Assembly: GCA_905221545.1 (NCBI GenBank)
Contig: CAJNDO010000004.1
Coordinates: forward strand, 1 to 64,000
Reading direction: 5' to 3'
DNA length: 64,000 bases
From: a bacterium
GTDB taxonomy: Bacteria > Bacillota > Bacilli > Lactobacillales > Streptococcaceae
The notes beneath the pieces are model-generated. The model was given only the letters and a program-made list of their open reading frames with translations. It was not told where the DNA came from and searched no databases. Below are positions 35,727-47,936 of this stretch, piece after piece. Position numbers and translations under genes: made by a program. Numbering within the stretch: position 1 is the stretch's first letter; each line of letters begins with the position of its first letter.

Positions 35727-35940
35727 CAAAAGGCTTTTATATATTATATATAATTAAATTTTCCATATATCTGCTGAAGCTGATTTATCTTCTCATCTAT
35801 CTTCGTCACTAAATTTGACAGACACATATTACTGATACAGACTATCAATCTATCTACAATCTCACAGTAAACCTGAGGCTAGTTTCCTCTTTGATTTTCA
35901 TTGATAAAAAGAATGCTCCTCCAAGGCGGAAGAGCATTTT
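35727..35940. other. gene-free AT-rich gap with remnant BOX repeat
   Basis: The first half (35727-35800) is simple AT-rich sequence with no visible signal. From about 35845 to 35905 the sequence resembles the far end of a BOX element (CTATCTACAATCTCACAG, then GAGGCTAGTTTCCTCTTTG and TTTTCATTGA). It has lost ~8 bases relative to the intact copies at 54875 and 58219, so it looks like a decayed BOX. Confidence 0.55.
35912..35938 (-). terminator. terminator of the LtaS-like gene
   Basis: The minus-strand stem AATGCTCTTCC with GGAGGAGCATT (one G-U) has a 5-base loop, directly after the stop codon; A-rich/T-rich flanks are present. Confidence 0.8.
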
Positions 35941-38091
35941 TTATTGTGATTTTGATTCGGTTTCTGCCGACTCTGGGTGGAGTTCTTGGTAACTTGGTGC
36001 CTTGAAAAGGTCAGTACTAGTTTTGCCTTGTCGTTGGCTAAAGAGGCTCGTTGATTGACTACCTTTTTCCTGCTCAATCTTTTGCAGAATTGGTAAAGAA
36101 TTGAGGTAAGAAATACTTTCTGTATCAACTTTTCCAAGATGATCTGCTTGGTAGAAACGTATCAAGTCACCAGTTTGAATCTGATCGCTGATTTTCAGCT
36201 GTTGACTGGCTGCTTGACGAACGATTTCTAGTTCAGTCTGAGCTTGTTCATCAAGATTGCTGATTTCAAGACCGCTCTCAGTATAGTAGGTTCGTCCGTC
36301 GTAGCTGGTGTATTTGGGCGTGACGAAGGAATTGGCAGTTCGAAAGGCAACGATTTCTTGATGATCTGGTGACAGGAGGTCTTGTCCAACTTGAAGGAAG
36401 GAATTGGACTCAATACCAAGGAGGTGTTCGAGAGTCGGTAAGATATCGACTTGCCCGCCGTAGGTATTGATGATTTGTCCCTTTTCATAACCAGGCATGA
36501 CCACCATAAAAGGCACTCGTTGCAACATGGCATTATCGTAATTCGACCAATTCTCAGAAGTCTTTCCGATCAATGGCGCTAGGTCAGGATTGCGGGAGTT
36601 GGAAATGCCATAGTGGTCTCCGTAAATGACGATGATGGATTTTTCATAGAGGCCACTTTCTTTGAGATAGTCAAAGAAAGCCTTGATGGCACTATCCAGA
36701 TAGTTGGCGGTTTGGAAATAGCCATTGATAGTTTCATCTTTGGTCTTGGCCAAGGGGAAACCAAGCTCATCGCCCGTCAGATTGCTAGCATAAGGATAGT
36801 GATTGGACACTGTGATATACTTGGCATAAAAAGGCTGCTGCAAGTGCTCTAGATACTGAATAGAATCTTTCATCATGATTTTATCATTTAAACCATATTG
36901 GAAAGAATTGCTACTGTCTTGCTTGGTAAAATAGGAAGCATCAAAGAAGTATTGGTAGCCCCATTGTTTGTAGGTCGTATTTCGGTTCCAGAAGGTCCCG
37001 ATATTACCGTGAAAGACAGCACTTGATTGGTAGCCATTTTTTGATAGGATAAAAGGCGCTGCCTGCTGGGTATTGGTACCTCCGTAGTTGACCATGAAGG
37101 AACCTTGGTCAAGGCCAAATAAACCTGTCTCTAGCATGGTTTCCGCATCGGATGTCTTACCAGCCTTGACTTGGTTAAAGATATTCGAAAAGGCTAGGGT
37201 TGATTGCGAATGGTAGAGGGAATTAAGGAAGGGAGTGACTTCATGCTCGGTTCCATCTAGGTTGAGTTTATAGTCAAGTAGGAACTGCTGGAAACTCTCC
37301 AAGTGGAGATAAATCACATTTTTCCCTTTAGCCAAGCCAAAATAGTCTGGATTGGGCTTAGCCGAATGTTCTTGAATATAATCTGTAATAGGTTGAAGGT
37401 CAGTCTCAGAGGCCTTAGCACGTTCTTTGTTGGCGCTATAGGATTGGTTGGCACTATAACCTAGAAAGGCTGGCAAACTGAGGGCACGAACAACATAATA
37501 ATTCGAAAATCCTCGCGACAGGAGATCGGGACGCTCAATTTCAGCCAAGAAAAGATTAGCCGAAAAGAGCAGGGCTGAGAGTGCAGTGATGGCAACACTG
37601 GAGCGGAATTTGAAAGGTCTCCTATCTAAATGAATGAATTTTTTAAAGAAAAGGAAAGCCATCAGTGGGAAATCCATAAAATAGATGAAATCCCAAGGAC
37701 GCAGTAACTCTAGTTCTGCAGTACCGACAGATACCTTGCTAACCACCTTCATGGTATTAGCCGTGATAAAGTCACTAAATTCTCGATAGTAAAAGACATT
37801 AGAATAGAGCCAAATGAATAAAAGGCTGTAAATAGCAATACTCAGACCATAAAAGATCTTGGTTGACCGAGCGTAGAGGGCTAGAGCCAGCAGGAGTAGC
37901 CCCAAGGGAAGGGGATTGAAGAAGGCGATAAAGGCAAGGTAATTTCCTTGCAATTTTCCTACTTGAATATCTAAATTAAAGTCAACGGTATAGGCTAATA
38001 AGGTTTTAAGCCAATAGAGGATTAAAAGGGTTAGGACAAAACCCAGTCTGGTACCGATGGCTTTTTGGATTTTGTTAAAATTGCTTTTCAC
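35941..38091 (-). CDS. LTA synthase-like sulfatase-family phosphoglycerol transferase
   Basis: A 716-residue protein: five N-terminal membrane helices (residues ~15-190), then a large extracellular sulfatase-fold domain. Motifs match LtaS-type enzymes: VIYLHLESFQQF, the GKTSDAETM nucleophile-threonine region, SNHYPYASN, and IVIYGDHYGISN with metal ligands. It probably transfers a glycerol-phosphate-type group on the cell surface; because mitis-group streptococci make a choline-containing teichoic acid, its true substrate is uncertain. The start is GTG (38089-38091), 8 bases from AGGAAG. A minus-strand extended -10 (TGGTATACT) is at 38123-38131. Confidence 0.88.
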   Translation of the reverse strand: MKSNFNKIQKAIGTRLGFVLTLLILYWLKTLLAYTVDFNLDIQVGKLQGNYLAFIAFFNPLPLGLLLLALALYARSTKIFYGLSIAIYSLLFIWLYSNVFYYREFSDFITANTMKVVSKVSVGTAELELLRPWDFIYFMDFPLMAFLFFKKFIHLDRRPFKFRSSVAITALSALLFSANLFLAEIERPDLLSRGFSNYYVVRALSLPAFLGYSANQSYSANKERAKASETDLQPITDYIQEHSAKPNPDYFGLAKGKNVIYLHLESFQQFLLDYKLNLDGTEHEVTPFLNSLYHSQSTLAFSNIFNQVKAGKTSDAETMLETGLFGLDQGSFMVNYGGTNTQQAAPFILSKNGYQSSAVFHGNIGTFWNRNTTYKQWGYQYFFDASYFTKQDSSNSFQYGLNDKIMMKDSIQYLEHLQQPFYAKYITVSNHYPYASNLTGDELGFPLAKTKDETINGYFQTANYLDSAIKAFFDYLKESGLYEKSIIVIYGDHYGISNSRNPDLAPLIGKTSENWSNYDNAMLQRVPFMVVMPGYEKGQIINTYGGQVDILPTLEHLLGIESNSFLQVGQDLLSPDHQEIVAFRTANSFVTPKYTSYDGRTYYTESGLEISNLDEQAQTELEIVRQAASQQLKISDQIQTGDLIRFYQADHLGKVDTESISYLNSLPILQKIEQEKGSQSTSLFSQRQGKTSTDLFKAPSYQELHPESAETESKSQ

Positions 38092-38172
38092 ACATTTTAC
38101 TTCCTAATTTTTTATTAGTATTAGTATACCATTTTTTAAAAGAAGAGTAAAAAAGCAAGGGTAGTTTCTTTT

Positions 38173-38201
38173 TTGAGAATTGGTTAAAAGTTTGATATAA
38201 T
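38173..38201 (+). promoter_or_regulatory. promoter of the RlmI-like methyltransferase gene
   Basis: TTGAGA (38173-38178) and TATAAT (38196-38201) have a 17-base spacer. The ATG at 38209 begins 8 bases after the -10, predicting a leaderless message. Confidence 0.8.
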
Positions 38202-38208
38202 GGTAGTT

Positions 38209-39372
38209 ATGAATAGAATAAGAGTTAGCAAAAGGGTTGAAAAGAAGCTCGCCAAAGGTCAGGTTTTACTAGAAGCCAGTGATCTTGAGAATGTCAATCT
38301 CAAGGATCAGGAAGTAGAAGTGCAGAGTCAGGAAGGAACCTTTCTTGGGACTGCCTACCTTTCTCAGCAAAACAAGGGCTTGGGCTGGTTTGTTAGCAAA
38401 GACAAGGTGACCTTCAATCAAGCTTTCTTTGAAACGCTGTTTAGACAAGCTAAAGAAAAGAGAAGCGCCTACTATCAAGATGATTTGACAACTGCCTTTC
38501 GTCTCTTTAATCAAGAGGGAGATGGCTTTGGGGGTCTGACAGTGGACCTTTATGGCGACTATGCTGTCTTTTCTTGGTATAACTCTTATGTTTATCAGAT
38601 TCGTCAGACCATCTCAGAAGCCTTTAGACAGGTTTTCCCTGAGGTTTTAGGAAGCTATGAGAAGATCCGCTTTAAGGGTTTGGACTATGAATCAGCCCAT
38701 GTTTGTGGTCAAGAAGCACCTGACTTTTTCACTGTTCTGGAAAATGGTGTCTTGTATCAGGTCTTCATGAATGATGGCTTGATGACAGGTATTTTCCTAG
38801 ACCAGCATGAGGTTCGTGGTAGTCTGGTTGACGGTTTGGCTATGGGCAAATCCTTACTCAATATGTTTTCTTATACAGCAGCCTTTTCAGTAGCTGCGGC
38901 CATGGGAGGAGCAAGCCAGACAACTTCGGTTGACCTAGCCAAGCGTTCACGAGAATTGTCTCAAGCGCATTTTCAGGCAAATGGGCTCAGCACAGACGAC
39001 CATCGTTTTATAGTCATGGATGTCTTTGAGTATTTCAAGTATGCCAAACGAAAAGGCTTGACCTACGATGTGATTGTCCTAGATCCGCCTAGCTTTGCTC
39101 GGAACAAAAAACAAACTTTCTCTGTGGCCAAGGATTATCATAAGTTGATTTCCCAGAGTCTTGAGATTTTAAATCCGGGAGGGATTATCATTGCCAGTAC
39201 CAATGCTGCCAATGTTTCCCGCCAGAAATTTACAGAACAAATTGATAAAGGCTTTGCAGGAAGAAGTTACCAGATTTTAAACAAATACGGCCTTCCAGCA
39301 GATTTCGCCTATAATAAAAAAGATGAAAGTAGTAATTACCTTAAGGTGATTAGTATGAAGGTTAGTAAATGA
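38209..39372 (+). CDS. RlmI-like class I SAM-dependent rRNA methyltransferase
   Basis: A 387-residue methyltransferase: N-terminal PUA-like domain (residues ~1-80), a central domain with [16 protein letters not shown], then a Rossmann fold with [21 protein letters not shown] and the catalytic [10 protein letters not shown] motif. It resembles RlmI/YccW, which methylates 23S rRNA cytosine. The start is ATG 38209; the in-frame ATG 38200 overlaps the -10 box. No Shine-Dalgarno is present. The stop overlaps aroD by 4 bases (ATGA), so this gene leads the aromatic-amino-acid operon. Confidence 0.87.
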   Translation: MNRIRVSKRVEKKLAKGQVLLEASDLENVNLKDQEVEVQSQEGTFLGTAYLSQQNKGLGWFVSKDKVTFNQAFFETLFRQAKEKRSAYYQDDLTTAFRLFNQEGDGFGGLTVDLYGDYAVFSWYNSYVYQIRQTISEAFRQVFPEVLGSYEKIRFKGLDYESAHVCGQEAPDFFTVLENGVLYQVFMNDGLMTGIFLDQHEVRGSLVDGLAMGKSLLNMFSYTAAFSVAAAMGGASQTTSVDLAKRSRELSQAHFQANGLSTDDHRFIVMDVFEYFKYAKRKGLTYDVIVLDPPSFARNKKQTFSVAKDYHKLISQSLEILNPGGIIIASTNAANVSRQKFTEQIDKGFAGRSYQILNKYGLPADFAYNKKDESSNYLKVISMKVSK

Positions 39373-40046
39373 AATTAATCGTTTCAGTAATGCCAAGAAG
39401 TTTAGAGGAGGCCCAGGCTCTGGATGCCACGAGGTATCTGGATGCCGACATCATTGAATGGCGTGCCGACTATCTGCCTAAGGAAGCGATTTTGCAGGTA
39501 GCTCCAGCCATTTTTGAAAAATTTGCAGGTCGTGAGTTGGTTTTCACTCTGCGAACTCGAGCTGAAGGGGGAGAAATTGACCTTTCTTCAGAAGAATATA
39601 TCCATCTCATCAAGGAAGTAGCGCAACTCTATCAACCAGACTATATTGATTTTGAGTACTACAGCTACAAGGATGTTTTTGAGGAAATGCTGGACTTCCC
39701 AAATCTCGTTTTGAGTTACCACAATTTCCTAGAAACGCCTGAAAATATGATGGAAATCTTGTCAGAGTTGACGAGTCTAAATCCAAAACTTGTTAAGGTT
39801 GCGGTGATGGCTCACACGGAGCAGGATGTCTTAGACCTGATGAACTATACACGAGGCTTTAAAACCCTCAATCCTGAACAGGAATATGTGACGATTTCTA
39901 TGGGCAAGGTGGGCAAGGTCTCTCGTATCACTGCGGATGTGACGGGTTCGAGTTGGTCCTTTGCTAGTCTGGATGAGGCTAGTGCTCCTGGTCAGATTTC
40001 TCTAGCTAACATGAAAAAAATCAGGGAGATTTTGGATGAAGCTTGA
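39369..40046 (+). CDS. aroD: 3-dehydroquinate dehydratase, type I
   Basis: A 225-residue type I dehydroquinase forming 3-dehydroshikimate (third shikimate step). Conserved pieces are [17 protein letters not shown] (catalytic His), the Schiff-base Lys in LVKVAVMAH, and the ending [11 protein letters not shown]. The length is normal. It overlaps the preceding methyltransferase by 4 bases and aroE by 11 bases. Confidence 0.95.
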   Translation: MKLIVSVMPRSLEEAQALDATRYLDADIIEWRADYLPKEAILQVAPAIFEKFAGRELVFTLRTRAEGGEIDLSSEEYIHLIKEVAQLYQPDYIDFEYYSYKDVFEEMLDFPNLVLSYHNFLETPENMMEILSELTSLNPKLVKVAVMAHTEQDVLDLMNYTRGFKTLNPEQEYVTISMGKVGKVSRITADVTGSSWSFASLDEASAPGQISLANMKKIREILDEA

Positions 40047-40890
40047 TGGCTATACACGTTTAGCAGCAGTTGTTGCCAATCCTATTAAGCATTCTATATC
40101 ACCCTTCATCCACAATAGCGCCTTTGAGGCGACAGCTACCAATGGTGCTTACGTGGCTTGGGAGATTGATGCAGCTGATTTGGCAGAAACAGTGGCCAAT
40201 ATTCGTCGCTACCAGATGTTTGGAATCAACCTGTCCATGCCCTATAAGGAGCAAGTGATTCCATATTTGGATGAGCTGAGTGACGAAGCGCGCTTGATCG
40301 GTGCGGTCAATACGGTTGTCAATGATAATGGCAATTTAATTGGATATAATACAGATGGCAAGGGATTTTTTAAGAGCTTGCCTTCTTTTACAATTACAGG
40401 TAAGAAGATGACCTTGCTGGGTGCAGGTGGTGCGGCCAAGTCTATCTTGGCACAAGCTATTTTGGATGGCGTCAGTCAGATTTCAGTCTTTGTTCGTTCA
40501 GTTTCTATGGAAAAAACAAGACTTTATCTAGACAAGTTACAGGAGCAAACAGGCTTTAAAGTGGACTTGTATGCTTTAGAAGATATTTCTGTCTTGCAGG
40601 CAAGGACTGCTGAGTCGGATTTATTGGTCAATGCTACTAGTGTTGGGATGGATGGCCAGTCGTCGCCAATTCCGGAAAGCATCAATTTACCAGAAACTAT
40701 CTTGGTGGCAGATATTATTTACCAACCCTTTGAAACGCCATTTTTGAAACGGGCTAGAAGTCAGGGCAATCAAGCGGTCAATGGTCTGGGAATGTTGCTC
40801 TATCAAGCTGCAGAAGCTTTTCAACTGTGGACCGGTAAGGAAATGCCAACAGAAGAAATTTGGCAGTCCTTAACAGAAAAATACCAATAA
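40036..40890 (+). CDS. aroE: shikimate dehydrogenase
   Basis: A 284-residue NADP-dependent enzyme reducing dehydroshikimate to shikimate. The substrate motif is [12 protein letters not shown] (catalytic Lys), with Ser where many homologs have Thr; the cofactor motif is [19 protein letters not shown] is also present. The start ATG 40036 overlaps the aroD stop by 11 bases, with AGGGAGA upstream. Confidence 0.95.
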   Translation: MKLDGYTRLAAVVANPIKHSISPFIHNSAFEATATNGAYVAWEIDAADLAETVANIRRYQMFGINLSMPYKEQVIPYLDELSDEARLIGAVNTVVNDNGNLIGYNTDGKGFFKSLPSFTITGKKMTLLGAGGAAKSILAQAILDGVSQISVFVRSVSMEKTRLYLDKLQEQTGFKVDLYALEDISVLQARTAESDLLVNATSVGMDGQSSPIPESINLPETILVADIIYQPFETPFLKRARSQGNQAVNGLGMLLYQAAEAFQLWTGKEMPTEEIWQSLTEKYQ

Positions 40891-40908
40891 AGAAAGGGAG
40901 ATTCTCCT

Positions 40909-41976
40909 ATGAAAATCAGAATCGATATTCCTCATCATCCTTATGATATTCAGATTGAAAAAGGTTGTCTGGCTCAAGCTGGTCAATGGTTGCGAGAACT
41001 CTGGCAACCGCAAAAAGTGGTCATTGTAACAGACAACCATGTAGCTTCTCTTTATGCAGAGAAGGTCAAGCTCAGCCTAGAAGATGCTGGTTTTCAGGTA
41101 GCTGTTTTTGACTTTTTAGAAGGTGAAGAAAGAAAGAATTTAACCACTGTTCAGAAAGTCTATGAATTCCTAGTTAAGCAGGGGTTGACTCGTAGCGATG
41201 GAATCGTGGCTCTTGGTGGCGGTGTCGTTGGGGACCTGGCTGGTTTTGTAGCCTCTACCTATATGCGAGGTATTCACTTTGTTCAGATTCCGACTAGTTT
41301 GACAGCTCAGGTGGATTCATCTATCGGTGGAAAGACAGGCGTCAATACTCCATTTGCTAAGAATATGGTGGGGACTTTTGCCCAACCAGATGGAGTTCTG
41401 ATCGATCCGCTTGTCCTTGAAACACTCGGAAAAAGAGAACTGATTGAAGGGATGGGTGAGGTCATCAAGTATGGTTTGATTGAGGATCCAGAACTTTGGA
41501 GAATCTTGACGGAGTTAGATGGTTCTGTTGAGAGCATTTTGGAACATGCAGAGACCTTGATTGAACATTCTTGTCAGGTCAAGCGCAAGATGGTGGTTGA
41601 AGATGAGTTGGACAACGGTGTTCGCCTTTATCTTAATTTTGGTCACACTATTGGCCATGCCATCGAAGCGACTGCTGGGTATGGAAAAGTCATGCATGGC
41701 GAGGCTGTAGCTATGGGAATGGTTCAGATTTCCAAGGTTGCTGAGGAGAAGGGACTTATGCCAGCTGGCATTACTCAATCTATCACAGAGATGTGTCAGA
41801 AATTTGGACTACCTGTTGACTATGAAAACTGGGATGTTGATAAGCTTTATCAGGCTTTGACACATGACAAGAAAGCGCGTGGCAATACCTTGAAATTGGT
41901 CTTGGTACCAGAGCTCGGTTCGGCGACCATTCACCCAGTTTCTCTGGAAGAGATGAAAGACTACTTGGTAAAATAA
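40909..41976 (+). CDS. aroB: 3-dehydroquinate synthase
   Basis: A 355-residue NAD- and metal-dependent enzyme turning DAHP into 3-dehydroquinate (second shikimate step). Motifs are [25 protein letters not shown] NAD/substrate site, [19 protein letters not shown], and metal His in [12 protein letters not shown] and [10 protein letters not shown]. Shine-Dalgarno AAAGGGAGA precedes ATG 40909. Confidence 0.96.
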   Translation: MKIRIDIPHHPYDIQIEKGCLAQAGQWLRELWQPQKVVIVTDNHVASLYAEKVKLSLEDAGFQVAVFDFLEGEERKNLTTVQKVYEFLVKQGLTRSDGIVALGGGVVGDLAGFVASTYMRGIHFVQIPTSLTAQVDSSIGGKTGVNTPFAKNMVGTFAQPDGVLIDPLVLETLGKRELIEGMGEVIKYGLIEDPELWRILTELDGSVESILEHAETLIEHSCQVKRKMVVEDELDNGVRLYLNFGHTIGHAIEATAGYGKVMHGEAVAMGMVQISKVAEEKGLMPAGITQSITEMCQKFGLPVDYENWDVDKLYQALTHDKKARGNTLKLVLVPELGSATIHPVSLEEMKDYLVK

Positions 41977-41985
41977 GGAGAACGT

Positions 41986-43152
41986 ATGAGATATTTAACT
42001 GCAGGAGAATCACACGGCCCCCGTCTGACGGCTATCATTGAAGGAATTCCAGCTGGGCTTCCTTTGACAGCTGAGGATATCAATGGGGACCTCAAACGCC
42101 GTCAGGGTGGCTACGGTCGTGGTGGCCGTATGAAGATTGAGAGTGACCAGGTTGTCTTTACTTCGGGCGTTCGCCATGGGAAAACGACAGGGGCTCCAAT
42201 TACCATGGATGTCATCAATAAGGACCACCAAAAATGGTTGGACATCATGTCTGCTGAAGACATTGAAGACCGCCTTAAAAGCAAACGAAAAATCACCCAT
42301 CCACGTCCAGGACATGCCGATTTGGTTGGGGGCATCAAGTACCGTTTTGACGATTTGCGAAATTCTTTGGAACGTTCATCAGCTCGTGAAACCACCATGC
42401 GAGTGGCAGTCGGGGCTGTAGCCAAACGCCTCTTGGCTGAACTGGATATGGAGATTGCCAACCATGTTGTGGTCTTTGGTGGCAAAGAAATCGATGTAGC
42501 TGAAAATCTGACAGTGGCTGAGATTAAGGAGCGAGCTGCCCAGTCTGAAGTTTCTATTGTCAACCAAGAAAGAGAACAGGAAATCAAGGACTATATTGAC
42601 CAAATCAAGCGTGACGGTGATACCATCGGTGGAGTTGTGGAAACAGTCGTCGGAGGTGTTCCAGTTGGCCTCGGTTCCTATGTCCAATGGGATAGAAAAT
42701 TGGATGCGCGATTGGCCCAAGCAGTTGTTTCTATCAATGCCTTTAAAGGGGTGGAATTTGGTCTCGGCTTTGAAGCTGGTTACCGTAAGGGCAGCCAAGT
42801 TATGGATGAAATTCTCTGGTCTAAAGAAGACGGTTATACTCGCCGTACCAACAATCTGGGTGGTTTTGAAGGTGGTATGACTAATGGGCAACCGATTGTT
42901 GTTCGTGGCGTCATGAAACCTATTCCTACTCTCTACAAACCACTTATGAGTGTGGATATCGAAACCCACGAACCTTACAAGGCGACCGTGGAGAGAAGTG
43001 ATCCGACCGCCCTTCCAGCTGCAGGAGTAGTCATGGAAGCCGTTGTGGCTACGGTTCTGGCTCAAGAAATCCTCGAAAAATTCTCATCAGATAATCTTGA
43101 GGAACTAAAAGAAGCGGTAGCCCAACACCGAGACTATACAAAGAACTATTAA
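41986..43152 (+). CDS. aroC: chorismate synthase
   Basis: A 388-residue FMN-dependent enzyme making chorismate from EPSP. Typical stretches are [49 protein letters not shown] and [20 protein letters not shown]. The length is normal. Shine-Dalgarno TAAGGAGAA is 5 bases before ATG 41986. It is placed after aroB and before tyrA in the operon. Confidence 0.97.
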   Translation: MRYLTAGESHGPRLTAIIEGIPAGLPLTAEDINGDLKRRQGGYGRGGRMKIESDQVVFTSGVRHGKTTGAPITMDVINKDHQKWLDIMSAEDIEDRLKSKRKITHPRPGHADLVGGIKYRFDDLRNSLERSSARETTMRVAVGAVAKRLLAELDMEIANHVVVFGGKEIDVAENLTVAEIKERAAQSEVSIVNQEREQEIKDYIDQIKRDGDTIGGVVETVVGGVPVGLGSYVQWDRKLDARLAQAVVSINAFKGVEFGLGFEAGYRKGSQVMDEILWSKEDGYTRRTNNLGGFEGGMTNGQPIVVRGVMKPIPTLYKPLMSVDIETHEPYKATVERSDPTALPAAGVVMEAVVATVLAQEILEKFSSDNLEELKEAVAQHRDYTKNY

Positions 43153-43161
43153 GGAGTTCCT

Positions 43162-44265
43162 ATGGCAAAAACAGTCTATATCGCAGGTCTTGGTTTGATT
43201 GGAGCCTCTATGGCACTCGGTATCAAACGCGATCATCCAGATTATGAAATTTTAGGTTATAATCGCAGTCAAGTTTCGAGAGATATCGCCTTGAAAGAAG
43301 GCATGATTGACCGTGCAACGGATGATTTTGCCAGTTTTGCTCCTTTGGCAGATGTCATCATCCTTAGTTTGCCAATCAAACAAACCATTTCCTTTATTAA
43401 GGAATTAGCTGACTTGGACTTGAAAGAAGGTGTGATTATTTCAGATGCCGGTTCGACCAAATCAGCCATTGTGGATGCGGCAGAGCAGTATTTAACTGGC
43501 AAGCCCGTCAGCTTTGTCGGGGCCCATCCTATGGCTGGTAGTCACAAGACAGGGGCTGCCTCTGCAGATGTCAATCTCTTTGAAAATGCCTACTATATCT
43601 TTACACCTTCGAGCCTGACAAGTCCTGATACACTTGAGGAAATGAAGAATCTGCTTTCGGGTCTCCATGCTCGCTTTATCGAGATTGATGCCAAGGAGCA
43701 TGATCGTGTGACTTCTCAGATTAGCCATTTTCCACATATTCTGGCTTCCAGTCTCATGGAGCAGACCGCTGTCTATGCTCAAGAACATGAGATGGCAAGG
43801 CGCTTTGCGGCCGGTGGTTTTCGAGATATGACCCGAATTGCGGAAAGTGAGCCGGGTATGTGGACTTCTATTCTCTTATCTAATCGTGAAACCATTCTGG
43901 ATCGAATTGAGGATTTCAAGGAGCGCTTAGATGAGGTTGGACAAGCCATCAGCAAGGGAGATGAGGAGCAAATCTGGAACTTTTTCAACCAAGCGCGTGA
44001 ACAACGGCAGGCTATGGAAATCCATAAGCGTGGTGGTGTGGACAGTTCTTACGATCTCTATGTTGACGTTCCCGATGAAGAAGATGTCATCTTGCGGATT
44101 TTGGAACTGCTACGTGGAACTTCCTTGGTTAACATCCACATCAACGAGGAAAACCGTGAGGATATTCACGGGATTCTACAAATTTCATTTAAAAATGCTC
44201 AAGATTTAGAACGAGCCGAGCACCTCATAACAGAAAACACCGACTACACAGTCGTTGTCAAATAA
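43162..44265 (+). CDS. tyrA: prephenate dehydrogenase
   Basis: A 367-residue enzyme of tyrosine synthesis. The NAD motif is GLGLIGASMALGI; AHPMAGSHKTGAASAD and the HDRVTSQISHFPHILAS helix hold the active-site His. A C-terminal ACT-like domain (~residues 295-367, DLYVDVPDEED onward) suggests feedback by tyrosine. It starts after AAGGAG, 9 bases behind aroC. The next gene starts 10 bases after the stop but is unrelated to the pathway. Confidence 0.94.
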   Translation: MAKTVYIAGLGLIGASMALGIKRDHPDYEILGYNRSQVSRDIALKEGMIDRATDDFASFAPLADVIILSLPIKQTISFIKELADLDLKEGVIISDAGSTKSAIVDAAEQYLTGKPVSFVGAHPMAGSHKTGAASADVNLFENAYYIFTPSSLTSPDTLEEMKNLLSGLHARFIEIDAKEHDRVTSQISHFPHILASSLMEQTAVYAQEHEMARRFAAGGFRDMTRIAESEPGMWTSILLSNRETILDRIEDFKERLDEVGQAISKGDEEQIWNFFNQAREQRQAMEIHKRGGVDSSYDLYVDVPDEEDVILRILELLRGTSLVNIHINEENREDIHGILQISFKNAQDLERAEHLITENTDYTVVVK

Positions 44266-44275
44266 GGATAAAATT

Positions 44276-44857
44276 ATGCCTAAAATAGAGCTTAAATTCA
44301 TATTTGGTGTTATCTTTATTTCTTTTATCCTACTTAGTGCATGTGCTGTTAAAAAAGATGTGAAAAGCAATTCAGAAGCAAGTGTCGAGACAAAAAACGA
44401 ATCTTCCAAGAAGGAAACAAGTTCAGATAAAACCAATTCAAAGTATGTAGACGATAGAATTATTAATGAGTTTATCAATAGCTATAATCAACATTCTAAT
44501 AGCCCATTAGAAAATATCAAAAAAGGAAATATAAAAATAAAATATTTCGCATCAAGCTACGGATACTACTTGGAACTTTTACATGCAAATGATACTGATA
44601 AAATCAATGTAACAATTAATCAGACAAATGAAAATAGTGAATCTGGTGTTGCGGGAATGAAAGAAGTATTTCATGATATTGTTAAATCGATTGAATCATC
44701 CTTATCTGATGATGAGATAAATAACTATTTTGATAATCTTATGTCAAATGAAATAAAAACAGGTTCTAATTTAGGAACTTTGAAGATAGAGTATATACCA
44801 GATAAGGAATTAAGCAATGGACATTCAAGAGGTTATATAAAAGTAATTGCACAATAA
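44276..44857 (+). CDS. putative lipoprotein inside the aromatic operon
   Basis: A 193-residue lipoprotein: hydrophobic N-terminus ending in lipobox LLSAC (Cys23), then a Lys/Ser/Glu-rich linker (KSNSEASVETKNESSKKE) and a mixed ~120-residue domain I do not recognise. The start is ATG 44276 after AAGGA. The coding DNA is much more AT-rich and Asn/Lys/Ile-rich than the flanking aro genes, which suggests insertion by transfer between tyrA and the YlbF gene. From memory, the pneumococcal reference has no gene here. Confidence 0.72.
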   Translation: MPKIELKFIFGVIFISFILLSACAVKKDVKSNSEASVETKNESSKKETSSDKTNSKYVDDRIINEFINSYNQHSNSPLENIKKGNIKIKYFASSYGYYLELLHANDTDKINVTINQTNENSESGVAGMKEVFHDIVKSIESSLSDDEINNYFDNLMSNEIKTGSNLGTLKIEYIPDKELSNGHSRGYIKVIAQ

Positions 44858-44908
44858 TAAAGATCACAGAATGACTATTAATTTTAAAAAATGAATAAGG
44901 AGAAAATT

Positions 44909-47087
<2,179 letters not shown>

Positions 47088-47091
<4 letters not shown>

Positions 47092-47936
47092 AAATTGCGT
47101 ATCTAGGTCCCAAGGGATCATTTTCACACCACGTTGTGCAGACAGCTTTTCCTCATGAGGAATTGCAGGCCTTTGCCAATATTACAGACGTCATCAAGGC
47201 CTATGAACAAGGCTTGGTGGACTATTCTGTGGTGCCAGTTGAAAATTCTATCGAGGGTAGTGTTCATGAAACCTTGGACTATCTTTTTCATCAGGCTCGC
47301 ATTCAAGCAGTGGCAGAAATCGTTCAGCCCATTCATCAGCAGTTGATGGTGGTTCCAGGTCACACTAAGATTGAAAAGATTTTTTCTCACCCACAGGCTT
47401 TGGCGCAAGGAAAGAAATTCATCGATGAACAGTATCCAGATGCTCAAATTGAGGTGACAGCCAGTACAGCCTATGCGGCCCGCTTTATTTCCGAACATCC
47501 AGACCAGCCTTATGCAGCCATTGCTCCTAGAAGTTCTGCCGAAGAATATGGCTTGGAACTGATTGCTGAGGATATTCAGGGAATGGAAGCCAATTTCACG
47601 CGTTTCTGGGTTCTGGGAGCTGAAGGTGCAGCTATTCCCTTGCAAGCACAAACTGAAAAAATGAGTTTGGCCTTGACCTTACCGGACAATCTTCCCGGTG
47701 CCCTCTACAAGGCTCTATCGACCTTTGCTTGGCGAGGAATTGACCTGACAAAAATTGAAAGTCGTCCACTCAAGACAGCACTGGGAGAATACTTTTTCAT
47801 TATCGATGTGGACTACGCTGACAAGGACCTGGTCCACTTTGCCCAAAAAGAATTAGAAGCGATTGGAATCCAGTATAAAGTTCTGGGTGCCTATCCGATT
47901 TATCCAATATCAGACCACGGAAAGGAGAGAAGATGA
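47088..47936 (+). CDS. pheA: prephenate dehydratase
   Basis: A 282-residue monofunctional prephenate dehydratase giving phenylpyruvate. The catalytic domain is residues ~1-180 (start YLGPKGSFSHHVVQTAF; VPVENSIEGSVHETLD; VTASTAYAARFI). The C-terminal ACT domain has the phenylalanine-binding motif KIESRPLKTALGEYFF. It has no chorismate mutase domain. It is linked to both neighbours by ATGA overlaps. Confidence 0.95.

Noticed and set aside
35727-35800. AT-rich stretch considered as a replication or transposon end
   Set aside because: No repeats of insertion-sequence type, no transposase fragment and no DnaA-box cluster were seen.
42379-43065. 228-codon minus-strand frame inside aroC
   Set aside because: It is antisense to a well-conserved gene, with composition typical of shadow frames.
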